Positions 57,783 through 64,000 of a DNA stretch of 64,000 nt are shown piece by piece. The notes below the pieces were generated by a model. It did not search any database and was not told the origin of the DNA. It saw only the letters and a program-made list of their open reading frames with translations. The position numbers and the translations under genes were made by a program. The stretch covers positions 23,001 through 87,000 of the forward strand of contig CALFSK010000022.1 of assembly GCA_937916845.1 (NCBI GenBank), given 5' to 3'. The DNA is from an uncultured Lactobacillus sp. (GTDB lineage: Bacteria; Bacillota; Bacilli; Lactobacillales; Lactobacillaceae). Every line of letters starts with the position of its first letter. Position 1 is the first letter of the stretch.

Positions 57783-58382
57783 TTAATCTACCGGGGATTG
57801 CGCAACACCGTAAAGAATCATCTTCAGCAGCGTCTGGACCCGGGTTCGTTCATCAGCATTAGGATCCCCGATGCGGTGAAAACTGTTAAATAACGGGCTT
57901 AAGCTCGTTAAATAAAAGTTAGCGGCCATCTGTGGCGTCACATCAGCACGCAGCTGCATGCCGGGCTGTTCAAAGACGGCTTGAATCGGGCGTGCATAGT
58001 CGGTGGCAAAGACCCCCGCTAATTCCCGAATATGGTCACGCGACAACGCCTTAAAGCTCGTATGGATCAGCGTAAAGACGTCTGCTGGATGCTTATGCGT
58101 CAGCAACATCGAGACGTCCGTCAATTGATCAAGTGGTGATTCACGACTTTTTAAGATCGCTTCGATGCCACTTTTGATCTCTGCGCCAACCGTATTGATC
58201 ACCGCGAGAAAAATCACTTCTTTATCTTTGAAATGATGATATAAAGCGGGCTGCGTAATCCCAATTGCGTTGGCAATATCCCGCGTACTCGTCGCCGCGT
58301 AGCCGTTTTTTAAAAACAGCTCCCGTGACGTATCTAAAATTGCTTGGTGGGTTTTTGCCAACTGTTCTGCGCGCGTCACCAT
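57783..58382 (-). CDS. TetR family transcriptional regulator
   Basis: A 199-residue repressor-like protein. The DNA-binding helix-turn-helix is at residues 23-50 (GYAATSTRDIANAIGITQPALYHHFKDKEVI); the C-terminal ligand domain is not assignable. It sits alone between clpC and the rpoB promoter, with no adjacent transporter or enzyme to suggest its target. A TATAAT lies about 40 bp upstream. Confidence 0.88.
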   Translation of the reverse strand: MVTRAEQLAKTHQAILDTSRELFLKNGYAATSTRDIANAIGITQPALYHHFKDKEVIFLAVINTVGAEIKSGIEAILKSRESPLDQLTDVSMLLTHKHPADVFTLIHTSFKALSRDHIRELAGVFATDYARPIQAVFEQPGMQLRADVTPQMAANFYLTSLSPLFNSFHRIGDPNADERTRVQTLLKMILYGVAQSPVD

Positions 58383-58512
58383 TCCATCATCTTCTTTCCC
58401 CTATTTCGACTTTCTTTTATCTATTATAATTTACACCAATCAGCCGCTATAAACAAAGTAAGTCTCATTGAACGCTTTGAATCTGGCTAAACTAGCGCAG
58501 TCCGTGAGGCAT

Positions 58513-58550
58513 AAAAATGCGAGCCAAGGGTTTAGTCCCCGACTCGCATT
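58513..58550 (-). terminator. Terminator of ctsR-clpC
   Basis: AATGCGAG..CTCGCATT stem with a 20-nt loop and T tract on the minus strand, 10 bp after the clpC stop. Confidence 0.8.
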
Positions 58551-58559
58551 CATTAATTA

Positions 58560-61067
58560 CTATTTTGCAGAAACCGTTGAACGGCCGTCTTCTTTTGGCT
58601 GATTCTTAACGTTGATGGTAATGGCACCCTTTGAAGCACCAATGGTCACAACGTCGGTCGCCTTTACGTCACCAGCTAATAGTTCTTCACTCAAGCGGTC
58701 TTCGATTTCAGTCTGCAGTGCCCGGCGAATTGGCCGTGCCCCGTATTCTGGATCAAAGCCAGCTTTAGCGACGACATCAATTGCCGCTGGCGTGATCTTC
58801 AAGTGAATATCTTGTTGTGCAACCCGGTCAACAATTTCCTTAGACATCAACTTCACGATTTCGTGGAGTTGTTCCTTATTCAATGAATGGAACACGATAG
58901 TTTCATCGATTCGGTTCAAGAACTCTGGCCGGAACGTCTGCTTCAAGGTTGCCCGGATCGTAGCGGCTACGGCACTGTAGTCGTTAGCCCGGTCAGTGGC
59001 ACCAAACCCAACGGACTTTTCATCCCGCAAGGTCGTTGCCCCTAAGTTAGACGTCATAATTAAAATGGTGTTCCGGAAATCAACTTTACGGCCCTTAGAA
59101 TCTGTTAGGTAACCATCATCCAACACCTGTAGCAAAATGTTAAAGACGTCTGGATGGGCTTTTTCAACTTCATCAAAGAGAACAACTGAGTAAGGCTTTT
59201 GACGAACCTTTTCAGTTAATTGACCACCTTCGTCGTAACCAACGTAACCTGGTGCTGAACCAATCAGACGGCTCGTTGAGTAACGTTCCATGTATTCAGA
59301 CATATCAATCCGAATCATGTTGTCTTCCGACCCAAACATTGCGGCGGCTAACGCCTTAGCAAGTTCAGTCTTCCCGACCCCGGTTGGTCCTAAGAACATA
59401 AAGGAACCGATTGGCCGACTTGGATCTTTCAACCCACTCCGTGCCCGACGAATGGCCCGTGAAACTGCGGAAACGGCTTCTGGTTGACCAACCACCCGTT
59501 CATGCAAAATCTTTTCCAAGTTAACCAAGCGGTCACTTTCTGATTTTTGCAACTGGGTCAGTGGCACACCGGTCCACTCAGCAACGACTTGGGCAATATC
59601 TTCGCCCGTGACGTTCAAGCTGTAACGAGGACCATCCCCCTTAGCAGCTTCTTCTTCTCGGTTAGCTTCGATCTTGTCGACCCTAGTCTTCAACTGCATT
59701 TCCTGTTTACGGATATCGGCGGCTTTTTCGAAGTCTTGCGATTCAATCGCAGCTTCTTTTTCTGCCCGCAGTTTAGTCAATTTATCCTGATTCTTAGTCA
59801 GTTTGTTTGGCTTGTCCATTTGGTCGATTCGAACTTTAGCAGCCGCTTCGTCCATTAAATCAATAGCCTTATCTGGTAAGAAACGGTCGCTGATGTAACG
59901 GCTAGACAACTTCACCGCTTGGTCAACGGCTTCATCGGTGATATTAACGTGATGATGGTCTTCGTAGCGCGGACGCAAGCCTTGTAAAATTTCAACAGCT
60001 TCGTCTTCGCTTGGTTCGTTAACCATGACCGTTGCAAACCGCCGTTCTAAGGCGGCGTCTGATTCAATGTACTTTTGGTATTCATTTAACGTTGTGGCCC
60101 CAATGGTTTGAAGTTCGCCACGGGCTAACGCTGGTTTCAAGATGTTCGAAGCATCAATCGCCCCTTCAGCACCACCAGCACCGATCAACGTGTGTAATTC
60201 ATCAATAAATAGGATGACGTGACCATCGTTGTAAATTTCGTCGATCACTTTCTTCAAACGGTCTTCGAATTCACCACGATACTTGGTCCCAGCCACTAAT
60301 GACCCCATATCGAGCATCATTAGGCGTTTGTCCGCCATATCGCTAGGGACATCCCCAGCTACGATCTTTTGGGCTAAGCCCTCAGCAATCGCCGTTTTAC
60401 CAACCCCTGGTTCCCCAATCAGAACTGGGTTGTTTTTCGTCCGCCGTGATAGGATCTGGATGACCCGTTTGACTTCTTTAGAGCGGCCAACGACGGGATC
60501 CATTTCCTTTTCACTCGCTAATTGTGTGAGGTCGCGGGCTAAGGAATCCAAAGTTGGCGTTCCTTCAGCCTTTTTACCACCGCCACGCACTTGCGCGTTG
60601 CCCTTACGTTTGCCCATGGCGTCACTGACACCGAGCTTACGTAAAACAACCTTACGCGTTTGCGCTAAATCCAAGTTCAAATTCATTAAGATTCGCGAGG
60701 ACAGGATGCTTTCATCGGATAACATTGCCAGTAGCAAATGTTCCGTCCCAATCTTGTTGGCACCTAAACGTTTGGCTTCATCACCAGCAACGGACAAAAT
60801 CTCTTTGGCCTTTGGTGAATATGGCAAATAAGTATCCTTGCCGACATTGCTCAAAGTGCCATAACCCGTAAAGCGTTCGATTTCTTCACGAATATCGTCT
60901 TCACTCACGGCGTACTGTTGTAAAACCTTATTAGCAATCCCATTCTTCTCAATGGCTAAAGCCAACAATAAATGTTCCGTGCCAACGGCCTGATGCTTAA
61001 AATACTTCGCCTGTTCTTGGGCTAAAACTAGGACACTCTTGGCACTTGGGGTAAATAGGTTATCCAT
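58560..61067 (-). CDS. clpC: ATP-dependent Clp protease ATP-binding subunit ClpC
   Basis: An 835-residue Hsp100 unfoldase that feeds ClpP. It has an N-terminal repeat domain (1-150), then AAA1 with [13 protein letters not shown] near 215. A UVR-type helical segment ([24 protein letters not shown]) lies in the middle region near 430-460. AAA2 has [17 protein letters not shown] near 550 and the sensor region TSNLGA. It follows ctsR by 18 bp and is controlled by the CtsR box before ctsR. The mcsA and mcsB genes found between them in Bacillus are absent. Confidence 0.97.
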   Translation of the reverse strand: MDNLFTPSAKSVLVLAQEQAKYFKHQAVGTEHLLLALAIEKNGIANKVLQQYAVSEDDIREEIERFTGYGTLSNVGKDTYLPYSPKAKEILSVAGDEAKRLGANKIGTEHLLLAMLSDESILSSRILMNLNLDLAQTRKVVLRKLGVSDAMGKRKGNAQVRGGGKKAEGTPTLDSLARDLTQLASEKEMDPVVGRSKEVKRVIQILSRRTKNNPVLIGEPGVGKTAIAEGLAQKIVAGDVPSDMADKRLMMLDMGSLVAGTKYRGEFEDRLKKVIDEIYNDGHVILFIDELHTLIGAGGAEGAIDASNILKPALARGELQTIGATTLNEYQKYIESDAALERRFATVMVNEPSEDEAVEILQGLRPRYEDHHHVNITDEAVDQAVKLSSRYISDRFLPDKAIDLMDEAAAKVRIDQMDKPNKLTKNQDKLTKLRAEKEAAIESQDFEKAADIRKQEMQLKTRVDKIEANREEEAAKGDGPRYSLNVTGEDIAQVVAEWTGVPLTQLQKSESDRLVNLEKILHERVVGQPEAVSAVSRAIRRARSGLKDPSRPIGSFMFLGPTGVGKTELAKALAAAMFGSEDNMIRIDMSEYMERYSTSRLIGSAPGYVGYDEGGQLTEKVRQKPYSVVLFDEVEKAHPDVFNILLQVLDDGYLTDSKGRKVDFRNTILIMTSNLGATTLRDEKSVGFGATDRANDYSAVAATIRATLKQTFRPEFLNRIDETIVFHSLNKEQLHEIVKLMSKEIVDRVAQQDIHLKITPAAIDVVAKAGFDPEYGARPIRRALQTEIEDRLSEELLAGDVKATDVVTIGASKGAITINVKNQPKEDGRSTVSAK

Positions 61068-61085
61068 TGCGATTCCTCGCTTTCT

Positions 61086-61553
61086 TTAACTTTCGTAACG
61101 CAGATGATTTAAAATTCCAATGATAATACGCGCTCGCAGACTGTTTTCCAAGTCATGATCGTCCACCGCTAAGGTATTACGATCCGTGGCAACCAGTATT
61201 AACTGAGCTTCCCTGCGATTTAACACGTTGTCTTCATATAAGCTTTGCACGACCGCATAGGCATCCCGTTGTGTTATTGAATCACCAATCACTTGAATGA
61301 GGGTGTCCAAAACATCGGCATCATCCAACAAATTAACCTTTTCGATTCGAATATAGCCACCGCCACCGCGTTTACTTTCAACTAAGTAACCATTTTGAAT
61401 CGTAAACCGGGTCTTAATGACGTAGTTAATCTGGGAAGGTACCACATTAAAAAGGTCGGCAATTTCTGAACGCCGGATTTCAACGTGCTCTGCGTCCGCC
61501 AAAATACTTTTTAAATACTTCTCAATAATATCGGAGATATTTTGACTTTGCAT
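61086..61553 (-). CDS. ctsR: Transcriptional repressor of class III stress genes
   Basis: A 155-residue winged helix repressor. The DNA-binding domain (MQSQNISDIIEKYLKSIL..IRRSEIADLFNVVPSQINYVIKTRF) ends in the glycine-rich wing ESKRGGGGYIRIEKV, whose conserved Arg senses heat. I start at ATG 61553, preceded by AAAGGGTG. With no McsB in the operon, release from DNA probably depends on temperature and other Clp proteins. Confidence 0.96.
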   Translation of the reverse strand: MQSQNISDIIEKYLKSILADAEHVEIRRSEIADLFNVVPSQINYVIKTRFTIQNGYLVESKRGGGGYIRIEKVNLLDDADVLDTLIQVIGDSITQRDAYAVVQSLYEDNVLNRREAQLILVATDRNTLAVDDHDLENSLRARIIIGILNHLRYES

Positions 61554-61575
61554 GTGCTTCACCCTTTTCGTTATC

Positions 61576-61601
61576 TTTGACTAATATTGACTATTATTAT
61601 A
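61576..61601 (-). promoter_or_regulatory. CtsR operator and -10 of the ctsR-clpC promoter
   Basis: AGTCAATATTAGTCAAA (61576-61592, minus strand) fits the CtsR heptad-repeat consensus RGTCAAANANRGTCAAA closely. It lies directly downstream of TATAAT (61596-61601), so bound CtsR would block transcription of its own operon. Confidence 0.85.
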
Positions 61602-61784
61602 CGAGGATAATCGAAAAAAGCAAAGAATTTCACTTAAAGCGCATACTACCGCGGTCTCTACGGTTGTTTCAGCATAGCACGCTCACTACCTACTTTCAAT
61701 TGTTTGGACTGGTTTAGCACCGTTTTATCCGAAAAAAATGGTCAAGTCATGTTAATCTGTTTTTCGTTGCGATTAGAATCAGTA

Positions 61785-63581
61785 TTACGTCAATAGCGTC
61801 AACGTTTTAGTCCCCCGGGAAGCGGCGACATACCGGCGATTTTGTCCCACCCGTGGCTCACTGTAAAACGCCGCGTTCCAATCATAAATAACGGCATGAT
61901 CAAATTCTAGCCCCTTGGCAACGGCTAACGGCAAAATGTTCAAACCAGGTTGAACTGTTTTAGGTGCTTCGGGCGTTAGTAGTTGCGCCGCTGGAAACCG
62001 ATGTGCTAGCTTTTCAGCCACGGCTAAGGTTGGTGCAATCAAGCCAATGCTTTGACGCGTCGTTGGGCGCAAGGTTGCTAAAATGTTTTCTAAATCGGCT
62101 AACGGCATGGTCTTCGGTGTCTCGCCGATTGCTTGTACCGCTTGTAAGTCGGTCCAATCCCCCGCAAATTGCGCAAAGAACTGCGTAATGGTACCGGTCG
62201 CCCGGTAACTGGTATTGAGGGTTAAGGTCACTGACGCGTCAAAGAAGACCGCAATATCCGGTGTCTGCCCGGTCAAACGCTGACGGTGGTCCCCGACAAT
62301 CGTCACTTGGACGCCTGAGAATAGTTTGGTTAACATCAACCAGACATCGGGATCATAGTCTTGGGCCTCATCAATGAACAGTCCCTTGGTCGTCGTTTGG
62401 TGATAATTAGTGATGCAAATCAGTAAATAAAGCCGATCATAGGCCGTTAAACCAGACAACTGCCACTGTTTGGCCAATTGATCCCAGTCTAACCAAGTTG
62501 CAACGTCTGCGGGCAGTTGCCGGGTGGCCTGTAGCCAGCGCCAGGCTGCTTGCAGCCGCTTATTCAAACTGTCCGTCGGTGCGGTTTGGGCATAAGCCGT
62601 GGAATTTAAACCGGCCGGGGTTACCTGCGAAGGTTGCGCCAGTAATTTAGCCAGTTGTGGCAAATGGTTATCCGCTAACGATGTAATGGTCAAGCCAAAC
62701 CGTTTACCCACGGCCTGCATTAATTTAAAATAAGTGGCCGTGAGCGGTTCCGCTTCGCCTAATGCTGGTAACACCCCACGAATATAGCGACTAAAGGCCG
62801 TGTTTGGCGTTAAAATCAAAATATCCGCTGGGGTCCAATCCTGCCGATGACGGTAGAGTTGGTAAGCCACGCGTTGTAGTAAGACGGACGTTTTACCGCT
62901 CCCCGCGACCCCGTCAACGAGTAAGACGCGGTGCTGTGCTTCACGAATGATGGCGTTTTGTGATTGCTGAATCGTGGCGGTAATTTCTTGTAGCCCACCG
63001 CTGCGATCGGTCGCTAAAACGGCCAATAACAACGGGTCACCAATTGCCGTTTGCGTCGCGATTACTTGGTGTAACTGGTCGTGGTCGATGATAAACTGCT
63101 GCCGGTTTAAAACGGTAACCGGAATCGTGCGGCCGTTAGCTTGATAACTCGTCGCTCCCGTCCGATTAGCGTAATAAGTGTCAGCAACGGGCGCACGCCA
63201 ATCGTAGACCAAATCAGTCCCGTGTTCGTCCACGTAACCGACTTTTCCCAAGTAAAACGTGTCTGGCTCACCATCGCCGTAATCGAGGTCGAGTTTAGCA
63301 AAGTAAGCCTGCGGTAATAAGAGTTGCGCATGTTCTAACCGAACCTCGGCCGTATGGTAACGGGCGTTCAACGTGTCAATTTGGCGGCTATTAGTTTCGA
63401 TACTGGCAAACGTATCCAGGGTCTCCGTATAAGACCCCAAATCCAAATGACCATCCGTACTTAATTGTTGCTGAACTGTCCGAGCCTCCGTCGTCAAGGC
63501 TGCTAGTTGGGCCGTTAGGGCGGTAATATCAGTCGTCAGTTGATGATACAATCCTTGTAAATGTGCTTGTTCCGTCGTCAT
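61785..63581 (-). CDS. HelD-like UvrD/Rep family helicase
   Basis: A 598-residue superfamily I helicase. An N-terminal coiled coil (10-110) is followed by VYDWRAPVADTYY near 130, a hallmark of HelD proteins that rescue stalled RNA polymerase. Walker A is GVAGSGKTSVLLQR near 230, motif II LFIDEAQDYDP near 405, motif VI RRYVAASRGTKTLTLL at the end. HelD is usually about 750 residues; here the arm-like insertions appear reduced. I start at ATG 63581, 8 nt after GGAGG. It lies in the same neighbourhood as rpoBC. Confidence 0.85.
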   Translation of the reverse strand: MTTEQAHLQGLYHQLTTDITALTAQLAALTTEARTVQQQLSTDGHLDLGSYTETLDTFASIETNSRQIDTLNARYHTAEVRLEHAQLLLPQAYFAKLDLDYGDGEPDTFYLGKVGYVDEHGTDLVYDWRAPVADTYYANRTGATSYQANGRTIPVTVLNRQQFIIDHDQLHQVIATQTAIGDPLLLAVLATDRSGGLQEITATIQQSQNAIIREAQHRVLLVDGVAGSGKTSVLLQRVAYQLYRHRQDWTPADILILTPNTAFSRYIRGVLPALGEAEPLTATYFKLMQAVGKRFGLTITSLADNHLPQLAKLLAQPSQVTPAGLNSTAYAQTAPTDSLNKRLQAAWRWLQATRQLPADVATWLDWDQLAKQWQLSGLTAYDRLYLLICITNYHQTTTKGLFIDEAQDYDPDVWLMLTKLFSGVQVTIVGDHRQRLTGQTPDIAVFFDASVTLTLNTSYRATGTITQFFAQFAGDWTDLQAVQAIGETPKTMPLADLENILATLRPTTRQSIGLIAPTLAVAEKLAHRFPAAQLLTPEAPKTVQPGLNILPLAVAKGLEFDHAVIYDWNAAFYSEPRVGQNRRYVAASRGTKTLTLLT

Positions 63582-63657
63582 CAGCAACACCTCCGACGAC
63601 CTAGTTTACACGCTTTGTTTAAAATTAATAGTCTGTTTTTTAGGGTGACGACCATGG

Positions 63658-63745
63658 TATAATAACAGTGGAGATAAGGTAATACATATCAAATGACCTG
63701 ATTGTGAGCACGTCAACGTAGCTCGTAGTCAGGTCATTTTGTACT
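63658..63745 (+). ncRNA. Possible short RNA with terminator, or terminator-only element
   Basis: An extended -10 TGGTATAAT (hexamer 63658-63663) on the plus strand is followed by about 25 nt and then the 11-bp stem AAATGACCTGA/TCAGGTCATTT with inner GAGC/GCTC and a T-rich end. There is no reading frame. The -35 is weak. It is antisense to nothing known and lies between helD and tRNA-Pro. Confidence 0.4.
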
Positions 63746-63767
63746 ATTATATATCATCCATTTGAGC

Positions 63768-63801
63768 GCACAAAAAAACTCAATCAACGAATTGACCGAG
63801 T
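63768..63801 (-). terminator. Terminator after the tRNA-Pro genes
   Basis: ACTCGGTCAA-TTCG-TTGATTGAGT hairpin with two G-T pairs, followed by seven T on the minus strand. Confidence 0.7.
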
Positions 63802-63819
63802 TAATTGGTTTAGTCGTAA

Positions 63820-63893
63820 TCGGGAAAACAGGATTTGAACCTGCGACCCCTACGTCCCGAACGTAGTGCTCTACCAAGCTGAGCTACTTCCCG
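63820..63893 (-). tRNA. tRNA-Pro (anticodon CGG)
   Basis: A full cloverleaf on the minus strand. The acceptor is CGGGAAG with TTTCCCG (one G-T pair), the D arm AGCTCAGC-TTGGTAGAGC, and the anticodon stem CTACG/CGTAG around TTCGGGA giving CGG. The T arm is CGCAGGTTCAAATCCTG. Discriminator A; CCA is not encoded. Confidence 0.95.
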
Positions 63894-63946
63894 TTAAAAG
63901 ATTAAATAAAAAGCCCTAGTTAAAAAACTAAGACTGTGAATTTCGA

Positions 63947-64000
63947 TCGGGAAAACAGGATTCGAACCTGCGACCCCCTGGTCCCAAACCAGGTGCTCTA
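63947..64000 (-). tRNA. tRNA-Pro (anticodon TGG), cut by window end
   Basis: The 3' three quarters of a second proline tRNA. The anticodon stem CCTGG/CCAGG encloses TTTGGGA (TGG), and the T arm matches the first tRNA almost exactly. The two genes are 53 bp apart and probably one transcript. Confidence 0.93.

Noticed and set aside
60283..60831. 182-codon frame antisense to clpC
   Set aside because: It mirrors the codon pattern of clpC on the other strand and has no ribosome site.
1..64000. CRISPR arrays, prophage or transposase genes
   Set aside because: No regularly spaced direct repeats, integrase, transposase or phage structural genes were seen; the repeats found are hairpin elements without coding capacity.

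Overview
The window looks like a chromosomal segment of a Lactiplantibacillus plantarum-group lactic acid bacterium. The evidence is the gene content: a mae-citCDEF citrate operon with a detached citG, a flavin-based extracellular electron transfer locus, an mtsA-type manganese transporter, ctsR-clpC without mcsA/mcsB, Gram-positive-style promoters with 17-18 bp spacers, and several TTG/GTG starts chosen by strong GGAGG sites. The species name is inferred from family knowledge; no search was run.

Layout. 1-13 kb is a citrate/dicarboxylate region. It holds the start of fumC, then mae-citC-citD-citE-citF (all minus), a divergent SorC-type regulator, a two-gene unit of an LDH-family enzyme plus a DASS transporter, a small unknown gene, citG, a DegV protein and a probable small RNA. 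13.2-18.2 kb has a manganese ABC transporter, a small membrane protein, a secreted CAP-domain protein and an SDR oxidoreductase. 18.3-22.8 kb is rplM-rpsI, truA and the ECF energising module ecfA1-ecfA2-ecfT. 22.8-30 kb is the extracellular electron transfer locus: apbE, pplA, ndh2, eetA, eetB, dmkB. 30.6-44.6 kb is one long minus-strand series of ribosomal protein genes with secY, adk, infA and rpoA (S10-spc-alpha). 45.7-48.8 kb is fusA-rpsG-rpsL. A prepilin peptidase gene follows, then rpoC-rpoB, a TetR regulator, clpC-ctsR, a HelD-like helicase and two tRNA-Pro genes, the second cut by the window edge.

How the genes work together. Citrate lyase (CitDEF, activated by CitC and a prosthetic group made with CitG) splits citrate to acetate and oxaloacetate. 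Mae can decarboxylate oxaloacetate to pyruvate. The LDH-family enzyme carries Arg where lactate dehydrogenases carry the specificity Gln, so it may reduce oxaloacetate to malate, which fumarase could pass to fumarate. In the electron transfer locus, Ndh2 would pass NADH electrons to a demethylmenaquinone pool whose tail is made by DmkB, through EetA/EetB to PplA, a lipoprotein with two flavinylation motifs that ApbE would modify.

The least explained content is non-coding. Seven copies of a 160-185 nt element, each foldable into a long closing stem with three hairpins, sit in intergenic gaps. Four of them form two head-to-head composites of about 430 bp in opposite orientation 23 kb apart. A second, unrelated repeat of about 190 bp occurs twice as inverted copies around citG-degV. 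Paired changes in the stems of both families suggest selection on folded structure. Other non-coding candidates are a terminator inside the rpoB leader, a terminator just before eetA, and two small RNA genes.
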